A DNA stretch of 64,000 nucleotides, from contig NZ_JBDPLZ010000006.1 in NCBI RefSeq assembly GCF_039871655.1, forward strand, positions 62,001-126,000, in the 5' to 3' direction. Source of the DNA: Actinocorallia sp039871655. Lineage in GTDB: Bacteria; Actinomycetota; Actinomycetes; Streptosporangiales; Streptosporangiaceae. The notes under the pieces are model-generated. The model saw nothing but the letters and a program-made list of their open reading frames with translations, did not search any database and was not told where the DNA came from. The position numbers and the translations under genes are program-made. This document shows positions 1-8,016 of this stretch, in pieces (within the stretch, counting starts at the first letter, position 1; every line of letters begins with the position of its first letter).

Positions 1-219
1 GGGCGGGATCAGGTGGTGGAGGTGCTGCCGCCGACGATCGCGGTGGTGATCCCGCGGAACCACGACGCTCGGTCGGATGTGTACCAGATTCTTCGGACTT
101 GCCTCGATTATCCGGGGGGCCTGCAGTACTTCGTGCAGGCCATCAAGGTGTTCTTCGGGGGGTCGATGGCGGCCTCGCGGCTGGAGCAGATGGTCGCGCA
201 GGTGCTGCCCCGGCTCTGA
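1..219 (+). CDS. C-terminal fragment, effector-associated-domain-like protein
   Basis: The reading frame is open from the window edge to a TGA at 217-219, so only about 72 C-terminal residues are visible. They contain a pattern (R-S-D-V-Y-Q-I-L-R-T-C, then P-G-G-L-Q, then F-F-G-G-S) that resembles the small helical effector-associated domains used as adaptors in actinobacterial vWA/MoxR and peptidase-linked conflict systems. The family match is from memory of the pattern, not a search. The catalytic or NTPase part, if any, lies upstream of the window. Nothing downstream on the same strand appears to belong to it; the next gene starts 124 bp later with its own ribosome binding site. Confidence 0.5.
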   Translation, partial: GRDQVVEVLPPTIAVVIPRNHDARSDVYQILRTCLDYPGGLQYFVQAIKVFFGGSMAASRLEQMVAQVLPRL

Positions 220-342
220 ATCCTCCGGCCGGCGGCGTGGCGGGTTCGTGTATTCCCGGGAAAAAGCGCGTACTCATAGTTATCGTTTGATCTCTATACG
301 GAGTCAGATGGCTGCGCACTGCTATGCGGCAGGGAGGCTGGA

Positions 343-786
343 GTGGCCGGATACTCGGCGCCGCGACCGCGGCGGGGAGACGAACGGGTGGGCGGGTATG
401 AGTGCTCCATCATCGTCGGCGACCGGAGGTTCCGGAAGCTGAAGAGCCGGTTCCGCCGGCTCACCGCCGTCCTGGTCGTGCTGTTCCTCGGGTGGTATCT
501 GCTCTACATCGGGCTGTCGGCGTTCGCGCGGGAGTTCATGGCGCGGCCGGTGGTCGGGAACGTCAACGTGGCGCTGGTGCTCGGGATGCTGCAGTTCGTC
601 TCGACGTTCCTGCTGGCCTTGGGCTACTCGTGTTACGCGCGGTGGAGGCTGGATCCGCTGGCGGCCCAGATCCGGCAGGAGGTGGAGCGCCGGCGGGAGG
701 CGTACGCGCGGATGATGGCCGAGCGCCGGCGACTGGAGGACTGGGCCGCGGCGGCCGACGAGGCCGCGGGCGGGAGGCTTCCTTGA
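343..786 (+). CDS. DUF485 family small membrane protein
   Basis: A 147-residue protein with two hydrophobic segments (about residues 42-62 and 78-99) and a charged, Arg/Glu-rich C-terminal tail, the usual DUF485 (YjcH-like) plan. DUF485 genes are characteristically found immediately upstream of acetate/monocarboxylate sodium symporters, and that is the arrangement here. The GTG start at 343 is supported by an AGGGAGG ribosome binding site seven bases upstream. Its stop overlaps the start of the permease gene, so the two are translationally coupled. The role of DUF485 is not established; an accessory role to the permease is inferred from the conserved pairing. Confidence 0.85.
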   Translation: MAGYSAPRPRRGDERVGGYECSIIVGDRRFRKLKSRFRRLTAVLVVLFLGWYLLYIGLSAFAREFMARPVVGNVNVALVLGMLQFVSTFLLALGYSCYARWRLDPLAAQIRQEVERRREAYARMMAERRRLEDWAAAADEAAGGRLP

Positions 787-2468
787 TCTCCACCACGGGT
801 GACGGGCGGGTCCTGACACTCGCGCTGTTCGTCGTCTTCATCTCCATCACGCTGGGCGTCACGTTCTGGGCCCGCGCCAACACGCGCAGCGCCGACGACT
901 TCTACGCCGGCGGACGGGTGTTCTCGGGCGCGCAGAACGGGGTGGCGCTCGCCGGCGACTACATGTCGGCGGCGTCGTTCCTGGGCATCGCGGGGCTCAT
1001 CGCGCTGTCGGGGTACGACGGCTTCCTGTACTCGATCGGCTTCCTGGTGGCGTGGCTGCTCAGCCTTCTGCTGGTCGAGCTGATGCGCAACGCGGGACGT
1101 TTCACCATGGCGGACGTCCTGTCGTACCGGGCCAGGAACCAGCCGAAGGTCCGGACGGCGGCCGCCGTCTCGACGGTCACCGTGTCGGTGTTCTACCTGC
1201 TGGCCCAGATGGTCGGCGCGGGCGCGCTGGTCTCGCTGCTGCTGGGCATCCGCCCCGGCGACTCGTTCCTCGGCCTGTCCGCCGAGGCCGCGAAGATCCT
1301 CACGATCGTCGTCGTCGGCATCATGATGATCTTCTATGTCATGTTCGGCGGGATGAAGGCCACCACCTGGGTGCAGATCATCAAGGCGGTGCTGCTCATC
1401 GCCGGCACCGTCGTGCTGACCGCCCTGGTGCTCGGCCGGTTCGGCTTCAACCTCAGCGCCATGCTGGGAGCGGCGGCGGACGCCAGCGGCTCGTCCGGGT
1501 TCCTGCAGCCCGGTGGACGGTACGGGCGGGACGTGCAGGGCGACGCCGTCCGCACCGTCCTCAACAAGCTCGACTTCATCAGCCTGGCGCTCGCCCTGGT
1601 CCTGGGCACGGCGGGCCTGCCGCACATCGTCGGCCGGTTCTTCACCGTCCCGGACGCCCGGGCCGCCCGCCGCTCGGTGAACTGGGCCATCGGCCTGGTC
1701 GGCGTGTTCTACCTGATGACGCTGGCGCTGGGCTTCGGCGCCGCGGCGCTGGTCGGCCGGCAGGCCATCTCCGAGCAGGACCCGGCGGGCAACACCGCGG
1801 CGCTGCAGCTCGCCCACGAGCTGGGCAGCCACCTGGGCGGGCGGCTCGGCGGCGACCTGATGCTGGCCTTCATCGGCGCGGTCGCCTTCGCGACGATCCT
1901 CGCGGTGGTCTCCGGGCTGGTGCTGGCCTCCTCCACCTCACTGGCGCACGACTACTTCGGCCACGTGCTCATGCTGGGCCGGCCCCGCGAGTCGCAGGAG
2001 GTGGCGGTCGCCCGGATCTCGGCCTTCCTCATCGGCTCGCTGGCGATCATGCTGGCGGTGGTGGCGCGGAACCTGAACGTCGCCTTCCTGGTGGCGCTGG
2101 CCTTCGCCATGGCCGCCTCGGCCAACCTGCCCGCGATCGTCCTGTCGCTGTTCTGGAAGAGGTTCACCGCGACCGGGGCGCTGGCCGGCATCTACGGCGG
2201 GCTCGGCAGCAGCTTCCTGCTGGTGCTGCTGTCCCCCGTCGTCTCCGGGAAGGTCGACCCGGTCACCGGAGAGAACCTGTCACTGCTGCCGACCGGCATC
2301 GACTTCCAGCTGTTCCCGTTGGAGAACCCGGGTCTGGTGTCCATCCCGTTCGGATTCCTGTGCGCGTTCGTCGGCAGCAGGCTGAGCCGGGAGAAGGCCG
2401 AACAGCAGAGCTACGACGAGTTGTCCGTGCGCTCCCTCACCGGGCTGGGCTCCCACCGCCCGACGTGA
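783..2468 (+). CDS. actP: Acetate/monocarboxylate sodium symporter (ActP-like)
   Basis: A 561-residue polytopic membrane protein of the sodium:solute symporter family. The start F-W-A-R-A-N-T-R-S-A-D-D-F-Y-A-G-G-R, followed by N-G-V-A-L-A-G-D-Y-M-S-A-A-S-F, is the typical ActP N-terminus, and about thirteen hydrophobic helices follow. The family imports acetate, propionate or related short monocarboxylates with sodium. The reading frame is open much further upstream, but the TTG at 783 is the best start: it has GGGAGG six bases upstream and overlaps the DUF485 stop (TTGA), giving tight coupling. The last 58 bp overlap the antisense 3' end of the MarR gene. Confidence 0.88.
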   Translation: MISTTGDGRVLTLALFVVFISITLGVTFWARANTRSADDFYAGGRVFSGAQNGVALAGDYMSAASFLGIAGLIALSGYDGFLYSIGFLVAWLLSLLLVELMRNAGRFTMADVLSYRARNQPKVRTAAAVSTVTVSVFYLLAQMVGAGALVSLLLGIRPGDSFLGLSAEAAKILTIVVVGIMMIFYVMFGGMKATTWVQIIKAVLLIAGTVVLTALVLGRFGFNLSAMLGAAADASGSSGFLQPGGRYGRDVQGDAVRTVLNKLDFISLALALVLGTAGLPHIVGRFFTVPDARAARRSVNWAIGLVGVFYLMTLALGFGAAALVGRQAISEQDPAGNTAALQLAHELGSHLGGRLGGDLMLAFIGAVAFATILAVVSGLVLASSTSLAHDYFGHVLMLGRPRESQEVAVARISAFLIGSLAIMLAVVARNLNVAFLVALAFAMAASANLPAIVLSLFWKRFTATGALAGIYGGLGSSFLLVLLSPVVSGKVDPVTGENLSLLPTGIDFQLFPLENPGLVSIPFGFLCAFVGSRLSREKAEQQSYDELSVRSLTGLGSHRPT

Positions 2469-2950
2469 TCGAGATGGCAGGTGCACCCGCGGACCCGCTC
2501 GATCAGGCCGCCCGCCATCGACAGGAACGCGTCCAGCTCCCGCGGAGACATGTCGGAGAACACGGACAGGGCGCCCTTGTCGTAGGTGGACTGGGCGTCC
2601 CGCATCGTCTCCGCTCCCTTGGCCGTCAGGGAGACGAGCATGGCTCGGCGGTCGTTCGGATGGCGCCGGCGGACGGCGTAGCCGTCGGCTTCCAGCGCGT
2701 CGACCAACCCCGTGATGTTCCGCGGGGTCACGCCCACCGCGTCGGACAGCTCCCGCTGCGTCACGGGACCCCGGTGGTGCAGCACCCACAACACCGATGC
2801 CCTCGCCCGGGACAGGCCGTGCGCGGCCAGCCCCCGCTCCGCGAACCCCGCGGTGGCCTCCGCCAGTTCGAGCAGACGCTCGAGCGCGCGCCGTGCCCCG
2901 TCCACGGTGAGGGAACAACGGTCGTCATGTAGCTGCTTCACTCTGCCCAT
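2411..2950 (-). CDS. MarR family transcriptional regulator
   Basis: A 179-residue winged-helix protein. The central part reads L-S-R-A-R-A-S-V-L-W-V-L, then T-Q-R-E-L-S-D-A-V-G-V-T-P-R-N-I-T-G-L-V-D-A-L (recognition helix), then the wing R-H-P-N-D-R-R-A-M-L-V-S-L-T, the MarR signature. Dimerising helices flank it. The C-terminus contains C-T-C-H, a possible redox- or metal-sensitive element, though this is speculative. It is convergent with actP and overlaps its 3' end by 58 bp. A short inverted repeat just upstream of its start could be its own operator. The regulated genes are unknown; actP/DUF485 and the upstream promoter are candidates. Confidence 0.85.
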   Translation of the reverse strand: MGRVKQLHDDRCSLTVDGARRALERLLELAEATAGFAERGLAAHGLSRARASVLWVLHHRGPVTQRELSDAVGVTPRNITGLVDALEADGYAVRRRHPNDRRAMLVSLTAKGAETMRDAQSTYDKGALSVFSDMSPRELDAFLSMAGGLIERVRGCTCHLDHVGRWEPSPVRERTDNSS

Positions 2951-2951
2951 C

Positions 2952-2964
2952 CTCCATTGTGGAG
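2952..2964. promoter_or_regulatory. Short inverted repeat upstream of marR
   Basis: CTCCA-TTG-TGGAG lies directly upstream of the MarR start codon. MarR proteins commonly bind inverted repeats over their own promoters, but this one is short and the autoregulatory role is inferred. Confidence 0.3.
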
Positions 2965-3108
2965 AATAACCCGCGCGGCCGAGCGGCCTCCTTCCGGAGG
3001 AACATCGGCCGGATCAGCGTGTGGAGCAGTGCCGCGAAGGCAGCTCCCGTCGTTCGCCGAGGACGCCCTGACGGACCTCTCCCGCTGAACCCGGCGATAC
3101 CCAGGAAG

Positions 3109-3138
3109 ACGGGCTCCGGCAGCGGTGCCGGAGCCCGT
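3109..3138 (-). terminator. Hairpin terminator after DUF3817 gene
   Basis: A perfect 13-bp stem (ACGGGCTCCGGCA / TGCCGGAGCCCGT) with a 4-base loop lies 8 bp beyond the stop of the minus-strand DUF3817 gene. There is no long T-run, which is common for actinomycete terminators. Confidence 0.65.
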
Positions 3139-3146
3139 ACGGGAGT

Positions 3147-3518
3147 TCAGACCTTGGCGGAGGGGAGGTCCGCCGCCGGAGTCGCGGCCAGGCCCTCGGG
3201 CGGGGTGAGCCTGCCGGTGCGGCGGGCCCAGACCTCGAAGGCCACGGTGGCGAACGGCGGGACGGCGGAGACCAGGGCGAGGACCGTGGTCCAGAAGAAC
3301 GACCACTTCAGCCGGGCCGCGAGCAGGATCGCCAGAAGGCCGTAGAGCATGAACACCCCGCCGTGCAGCGGGCCGAAGATCTTGACGCCCAGCTCGGTCG
3401 TCTCGGGCACGTACTTGAAGTACATGCCGATCAACAGACCCGCCCAGGTGAACGCCTCCACGGCCGCGATCACCGAGAAGGCACGGGTGAGGAGGCGGTC
3501 CGAGACCTTGTCGATCAA
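3147..3518 (-). CDS. DUF3817 domain membrane protein
   Basis: A 123-residue protein with three hydrophobic helices. It contains the pattern E-A-F-T-W-A-G-L-L-I-G-M-Y-F-K-Y and P-L-H-G-G-V-F-M-L-Y typical of DUF3817 (integral membrane, YdzA-like). The C-terminal tail is Pro/Ala-rich. The function of the family is unknown. It is transcribed away from the clpP genes, and its promoter must lie in the 255-bp divergent space that also carries the palindrome upstream of clpP. Confidence 0.8.
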   Translation of the reverse strand: MIDKVSDRLLTRAFSVIAAVEAFTWAGLLIGMYFKYVPETTELGVKIFGPLHGGVFMLYGLLAILLAARLKWSFFWTTVLALVSAVPPFATVAFEVWARRTGRLTPPEGLAATPAADLPSAKV

Positions 3519-3672
3519 CTTCAGGTCCTCTCAAGAATATGGGAATCGCCGGGAGTCGGCGGAAAGGCTCGCACAAGGCCGGGGGGTCGTCAGCACGGCG
3601 AAGGCCACCGCCAGAATAAGGGCGCTCTCCATCGGGCCGCTCCCGGGCCCGATGATCGCCGAGAGCGGCGTT

Positions 3673-3691
3673 TCTCTGCTGTCGGCAGAGA
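3673..3691. promoter_or_regulatory. Palindrome upstream of clpP pair, PopR-box-like
   Basis: A perfect inverted repeat TCTCTGC-N5-GCAGAGA sits 82 bp upstream of the first clpP start. It contains TCTGCT-N3-GGCAGA, one base from the PopR operator described in Streptomyces (TCTGCC-N3-GGCAGA, from memory). A PopR/ClgR-like regulator is encoded just downstream of the two clpP genes, so this is the likely activator site. The assignment rests on motif likeness and context. Confidence 0.65.
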
Positions 3692-3773
3692 TCTCTGGGC
3701 GGCCTCCGGCGGGCTGCCTAGCGTCGGTCCTGACGCCGGATCCCCGGTGTCGCGCCGAGACCAGGGAGAGACC

Positions 3774-4394
3774 ATGCACACCGCCTCCACAGGACCCGCC
3801 CCCATCGGCGGGTCACTCGACGACCAGCTGGCCGGGCGGCTGCTCCAGCAGCGCATCATCGTGCTGGGGACCGAGGTCGACGACCAGGTGGCCAACCGGA
3901 TCTGCGCGCAGCTCCTGCTGTTGTCGGCCGAGGACCCGCGCAGCGACATCAGCCTCTACATCAACTCGCCGGGCGGGTCCGTCAGCGCCGGGCTGGCGAT
4001 CTACGACACGATGCGGCTCATCCCCAACGACGTGAGCACGCTGGTGCTGGGCCTGGCCGCGAGCATGGGGCAGTTCCTGCTGACGGCGGGGACGGCCGGC
4101 AAGCGGTTCAGCCTGCCGCACGCCCAGGTGCTCATGCACCAGGGGTCCGCCGGGTTCGGCGGCACCGCGGCCGACATCGAGATCTACGCCGGGCAGCTGG
4201 AGCGCATCGGCAGGCTGATGACCCGGCTGACCGCCGAGCACACCGGGCAGTCCGAGGACAAGATCGAGCGCGACAGCAGGCGGGACGCCTGGTTCAGCGC
4301 CGACGAGGCCCTCGCCTACGGGTTCATCGACCACATCGTGGAGCGGGTCGACGACGTCCGGCCCTCGCTCGTCCGGCAGAAAGTGGGGCTGTGA
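3774..4394 (+). CDS. clpP: ATP-dependent Clp protease proteolytic subunit (first of pair)
   Basis: A 206-residue serine peptidase subunit of the Clp protease, which forms a barrel fed by ClpC/ClpX ATPases. The triad is present: Ser97 in A-A-S-M-G, His122 in L-M-H-Q-G, and Asp171 in S-R-R-D. The I-N-S-P-G-G-S strand at 63-69 is intact. The frame is open far upstream, but the ATG at 3774 has AGGGAGAG directly upstream and gives the normal family length. It overlaps the second clpP gene by four bases. The pairing with a PopR-like gene suggests the clpP3-clpP4-type operon of Streptomyces rather than the housekeeping clpP1-clpP2 operon; this is inference from context. Confidence 0.92.
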   Translation: MHTASTGPAPIGGSLDDQLAGRLLQQRIIVLGTEVDDQVANRICAQLLLLSAEDPRSDISLYINSPGGSVSAGLAIYDTMRLIPNDVSTLVLGLAASMGQFLLTAGTAGKRFSLPHAQVLMHQGSAGFGGTAADIEIYAGQLERIGRLMTRLTAEHTGQSEDKIERDSRRDAWFSADEALAYGFIDHIVERVDDVRPSLVRQKVGL

Positions 4395-4984
4395 CGATGA
4401 GCCAGTACATGATCCCCACGGTCGTGGAGCGCACGACGAACGGGGAACGCGCCTTCGACATCTACTCCCGGCTCCTCTCCGAACGCATCATCTTCATCGG
4501 CACCGAGATCGACGACGGCGTCGCCAACGTGGTGATGGCGCAGCTCCTCCACCTCGAATCGGTGAGCGGGGACGTCGACATCAACCTGTACATCAACTCG
4601 CCGGGCGGCTCGTTCAGTGCGCTGACGGCCATCTACGACACGATGCACTTCATCAAGCCCGACGTGGCCACGACGTGCATGGGGCAGGCGTCGTCCGCGG
4701 CGGCCGTCCTGCTGGCGGCCGGCGCCCACGGCAAGCGGGCCGTCCTGCGGCACGCGAAGGTGATGCTGCACCAGCCGTCGAGCCAGGCGCGCGGCACGCT
4801 GCCCGACCTGGCGATCCAGGCGCGGGAGGTCGCCACGATCCGGGCCGAGATGGAGGAGATCCTCAGCCGGCACACCGGGCATCCGGTGGACAAGATCCGG
4901 GAGGACACCGACCGGCACCGGACGTTCAACGCGGCCGAGGCCGTCGACTACGGTCTGGCCGACCAGATCATCACCACGCGCTGA
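4391..4984 (+). CDS. clpP: ATP-dependent Clp protease proteolytic subunit (second of pair)
   Basis: A 197-residue ClpP. Ser102 (G-Q-A-S-S-A-A) and His127 (M-L-H-Q-P-S) are in place. At the position that holds the triad Asp in E. coli ClpP (T-E-R-D-R-F), this protein reads T-D-R-H-R-T by eye alignment, so the third triad residue appears to be His176. It may be a less active or purely structural partner in a hetero-oligomer with the upstream subunit. The GTG start at 4391 overlaps the preceding TGA; ATG at 4397 is an alternative start. It is convergent with the HTH regulator, with only 4 bp between the stops. Confidence 0.9.
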   Translation: MTMSQYMIPTVVERTTNGERAFDIYSRLLSERIIFIGTEIDDGVANVVMAQLLHLESVSGDVDINLYINSPGGSFSALTAIYDTMHFIKPDVATTCMGQASSAAAVLLAAGAHGKRAVLRHAKVMLHQPSSQARGTLPDLAIQAREVATIRAEMEEILSRHTGHPVDKIREDTDRHRTFNAAEAVDYGLADQIITTR

Positions 4985-4988
4985 CCGC

Positions 4989-5369
4989 TCAGGCGGCCAG
5001 GCAGTAGGTGTCGCCGGGCCTGCGGGCCGTGCGGGCGGTCCGCCGGCCGAGCACGGCGTCCAGCCTGAGGACCCGCTCGCGGCGGGCGCGGTCGGCGGCC
5101 AGGTCGCGCCCCACCTCGGCCAGCACGTCGGAGAGCTCGACGCGCAGCGCGTCGCAGACGGCGGCGAGCACCTCGGACGAGGCCTCCTTACGGCCCCGCT
5201 CCACCTCCGACAGGTACGGCATGGAGATCTTCGCGGTCCGCGCCACGTCCTCCAGGGTGCGCCCCTGCTCGCGGCGCTCGCGGCGCAGCACGTCGCCGAG
5301 CATCGTGCGCAGCAGGGGCCGGGGGCGGGTCCCGGACCCGTCCTCGCTGCCGAAGGCCGGACCTGGCAT
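4989..5369 (-). CDS. XRE-family activator, PopR/ClgR-like
   Basis: A 126-residue Cro/C1-type DNA-binding protein. The HTH region (about residues 21-80) reads L-G-D-V-L-R-R-E-R-R-E-Q-G-R-T-L-E-D-V-A and P-Y-L-S-E-V-E-R-G-R-K-E-A-S-S-E, closely following the ClgR/PopR family that activates clp genes. The protein ends in C-L-A-A. In Streptomyces, PopR and ClgR have C-terminal alanines that make them ClpP substrates, so this tail fits a feedback loop in which Clp degrades its own activator. The start at 5369 (ATG) is chosen over upstream starts because GGGAGGAGAG precedes it at ideal distance. It is convergent with clpP. Confidence 0.85.
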   Translation of the reverse strand: MPGPAFGSEDGSGTRPRPLLRTMLGDVLRRERREQGRTLEDVARTAKISMPYLSEVERGRKEASSEVLAAVCDALRVELSDVLAEVGRDLAADRARRERVLRLDAVLGRRTARTARRPGDTYCLAA

Positions 5370-5597
5370 CCGTCTCTCCTCCCGGGGGCGGCCACTCTCC
5401 CCAGCTGTACCCCGGGACCGTACCGGGGGGAAGGCGGTTTCGCCCCGGGCGTACGCCCACGCGGGTTTTCCACAGATCGTGGACGGGAGCGCCGGACCGG
5501 AGCGGATTCGGGCACGATCGGTGCCGTGGCCGCTGTCCTTTTCCGGAGCCGCCGTTCGTCGGGACGACGAAACCGGCACCACTGTTCAGGAGGATCC

Positions 5598-5921
5598 GTG
5601 AAGTACATGCTGTTGATCTGCGGGGACGAGTCCGCCGCCGAGCACGCCGAGGACGGATGCGGAGGCTGGTCGGAGGAGATGCTGGAACGGGGCGTCCTGC
5701 GGGGCGGTGGCGGGCTGCGTCCGCCGTCCGAGGCGACGGCCGTCCGGGTGCGCGACGGCGAGGTGCTGCTCACCGACGGGCCGTTCGCCGAGGCCAAGGA
5801 GCAGATCGGCGGTTACTGCGTCATCGAGTGCGCCGACCTGGACGAGGCCGTCGAGATCGCCGCCGAGCATCCGGCCGCGGGTTACGGCACGATCGAGATC
5901 CGGCCGCTCTGGGAACCGTGA
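5598..5921 (+). CDS. YCII-domain (DGPF) protein
   Basis: A 107-residue protein of the YCII-related / DGPF family. The motif L-T-D-G-P-F-A-E-A-K-E sits near the middle and the C-terminal strand ends G-T-I-E-I-R-P-L-W. Such proteins are regularly encoded next to ECF42-type sigma factors. Start GTG at 5598 has CAGGAGG upstream. The stop overlaps the sigma factor start (GTGA), so the two are translationally coupled. The biochemical role of DGPF proteins is not settled; a small-molecule-binding or enzymatic fold related to muconolactone isomerase is the usual suggestion. Confidence 0.88.
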   Translation: MKYMLLICGDESAAEHAEDGCGGWSEEMLERGVLRGGGGLRPPSEATAVRVRDGEVLLTDGPFAEAKEQIGGYCVIECADLDEAVEIAAEHPAAGYGTIEIRPLWEP

Positions 5922-7165
5922 CCTCCCCGGACGAGGCCCGGACGGCGGTCGCCGAGGCCTTCCGCGACGAGTGGAGCCAGGTCGTCGCGACCCTCATCCG
6001 GGTGACCGGCGACTGGGACCTGGCCGAGGAGTGCGCCCAGGACGCCTTCGCGCTGGCCCTGTGGCGCTGGGCGTCCGACGGCGTGCCCGCACGGCCCGGC
6101 GCCTGGCTCACCACGGTCGCCCGCAACCGCGCCGTGGACGTCCTGCGCCGCGCCGCCGTCGGCGAGGCGAAGCTCAGAGAGGTGGCCGCCATGGCCGTCC
6201 CGCCCTCGTTCGAAGAGCCGTCCGAGGAGACCATCCCCGACGACGTGCTGCGGCTGATGTTCACCTGCTGCCATCCGGCCCTCGCTCCGGAGGCGCGGGT
6301 CGCCCTCACCCTGCGGACCCTCGCGGGGCTGACCACCGCCGAGATCGCCCGCGCCTTCCTGGTCGGCGAGCAGACCATGTGCAAACGCCTGACCAGGGCC
6401 AAGCAGAAGATCAGGCACGCCGCGATCCCCTTCCGCGTCCCCCCGCCCGCTCTGCTGCCCGAGCGGCTCAAGGCCGTCCTGAACGTGCTCTACCTGCTGT
6501 TCAACGAGGGCTACTCCGCGACCTCCGGCGACGAGCTCGTCCGCCGGAACCTCAGCGCCGAGGCGATCCGCCTGGCCCGTGTCCTCACCCGTCTGATGCC
6601 CGGCGAACCCGAGAGCGAGGGCCTGCTGGCGCTCATGCTCCTGCACGACGCCCGCGCCTCCGCCCGCACCGCCCCGTCGGGCGCCCTGGTCCCGCTGGAG
6701 GAGCAGGACCGCTCCCTGTGGGACCGCCCCCGCATCGAGGAAGGCCTGGCCCTGCTCGACGACGCCCTCGCCCGCCGCGCCCCCGGCCCCTACCAGGTCC
6801 AGGCCGCCATAGCCGCCTGCCACGCCACCGCTCCCACCCCCGCCGACACCGACTGGCCTCAGATCGCCGCCCTCTACGGCCGTCTCGCCCGCCTGGTCCC
6901 GTCCCCCGTCGTCGAGCTCAACCGGGCCGTGGCCGTCGGCATGGCCGAGGGCCCCGCCGCCGCCCTCCCCCTCCTCGACGTCCTCGAGTCCTCGGGCGCC
7001 CTCTCCGGCCACCACCTCCTCCCCGCCACCCGGGCCGACTTCCTCCGCCGCCTGGGCCGGACCGCCGAAGCCGCCGCCGTCTACCGTGAGGCCCTCGCCC
7101 TGGCCCCCACCGAAGCCGAACGCCGCTACCTCACCCGCCGCCTCGCCTCCCTCTCCGTCCCCTGA
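5918..7165 (+). CDS. ECF RNA polymerase sigma factor, ECF42-type with C-terminal extension
   Basis: A 415-residue sigma factor. Region 2 is at the N-terminus (T-G-D-W-D-L-A-E-E-C-A-Q-D-A-F, then A-W-L-T-T-V-A-R-N-R-A-V-D). Region 4 follows at about residues 115-165 (A-L-T-L-R-T-L-A-G-L-T-T-A-E-I-A-R-A-F, R-L-T-R-A-K-Q-K-I-R). The long C-terminal extension, with helical repeats and F-N-E-G-Y-S-A-T-S-G, is typical of ECF42 factors, which have no classical anti-sigma and carry TPR-like tails thought to control activity. The GTG at 5918 overlaps the DGPF stop, as usual for ECF42 operons. Confidence 0.9.
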   Translation: MTSPDEARTAVAEAFRDEWSQVVATLIRVTGDWDLAEECAQDAFALALWRWASDGVPARPGAWLTTVARNRAVDVLRRAAVGEAKLREVAAMAVPPSFEEPSEETIPDDVLRLMFTCCHPALAPEARVALTLRTLAGLTTAEIARAFLVGEQTMCKRLTRAKQKIRHAAIPFRVPPPALLPERLKAVLNVLYLLFNEGYSATSGDELVRRNLSAEAIRLARVLTRLMPGEPESEGLLALMLLHDARASARTAPSGALVPLEEQDRSLWDRPRIEEGLALLDDALARRAPGPYQVQAAIAACHATAPTPADTDWPQIAALYGRLARLVPSPVVELNRAVAVGMAEGPAAALPLLDVLESSGALSGHHLLPATRADFLRRLGRTAEAAAVYREALALAPTEAERRYLTRRLASLSVP

Positions 7166-7344
7166 TCCGTCCGCTCTCCGGCCGGGCCGGGACCGGCGGG
7201 GTCCGTCTTCCTCGCAAGGCTCCGGTGGTGCCGGAGGGATCTCCCCTGGGATGAGTGTCCGTGAACGGGCCATCCGTTCGTCGGTGGGCTGACGGATCCG
7301 AAGGCGGCCACCGGAGAAGTAGGCCGCCGTGACCGAAGGCGAGG

Positions 7345-8016
7345 GTGAAGATGGGGACGAGTGCGGACGAGGCGGAGGTCAGGGAGCACATCGCGGCTGA
7401 GAGGGAGGAGTTGGCGGAGCTTCTGGAGGGGTTGCCGGCGGAGGCGTGGGACGAGCCGAGTCTGTGTGCCGGTTGGCGGGTGCGTGAGGTGGTGGCGCAC
7501 ATGACCATGCCGTTCCACTTCTCGACCGGGCGGTTTCTGAAGGAGATGGTCCGGGCGCGGGGCGACTTCAACCGGATGGCCGACCGGTGCGCGCGGTCGG
7601 ACGCGGAGAAGTGGCCGCCGGACGAGTTCGTCGCCATGCTCAGGAAGAACGCCCGGCATCCGTGGAAGCCGCCGGGCGGGGGCTTCCACGGCGCGTTGTC
7701 CCATGACGTGATCCACGGCTTGGACATCACGGTGGCGCTGGGCGTCGACCGCCGTGTTCCCGAGGAGCGGCTGCGTCTCGTGCTGGAAGGCTCGGACTCC
7801 CCGCGAAGCCGGAGGTTCTTCGGCACCGATCTGGACGGGATCCGCCTCCAGGCCGACGACATGGACTGGTCGTCCGGCTCCGGTTCGCCCCTGACCGGTC
7901 ACGCCCAGGACCTCCTCCTGGTGATCTGCGGCAGGCGGCTGCCGGGCGGGCGGCTGCACGGGGAACCCTCCGTCCGTTTCACCGCGGTGGGAGCGGCCCG
8001 TCCCGGCCCGTGGTGA
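7345..8016 (+). CDS. Maleylpyruvate isomerase family mycothiol-dependent enzyme
   Basis: A 223-residue protein with the DinB-like four-helix MDMPI N-terminal domain: L-P-A-E-A-W-D-E-P-S-L-C-A-G-W-R-V-R-E-V-V-A-H-M, with a later H-D-V-I-H-G-L-D-I. The histidines in these helices are the metal ligands of the fold. Family members use mycothiol for thiol transfer or isomerisation, or have unknown substrates. The C-terminal part (G-I-R-L-Q-A-D-D-M-D-W) is the usual sterol-carrier-like end. Start GTG at 7345 or ATG at 7351; the GAGGGTGA stretch does not decide between them. It stands alone with no operon partner. Confidence 0.8.
   Translation: MKMGTSADEAEVREHIAAEREELAELLEGLPAEAWDEPSLCAGWRVREVVAHMTMPFHFSTGRFLKEMVRARGDFNRMADRCARSDAEKWPPDEFVAMLRKNARHPWKPPGGGFHGALSHDVIHGLDITVALGVDRRVPEERLRLVLEGSDSPRSRRFFGTDLDGIRLQADDMDWSSGSGSPLTGHAQDLLLVICGRRLPGGRLHGEPSVRFTAVGAARPGPW

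Noticed and set aside
1052..2932. 626-codon plus-strand frame within actP and marR
   Set aside because: Out-of-frame shadow, extremely Arg/Pro/Gly-rich, spanning two genes that have clear family matches.
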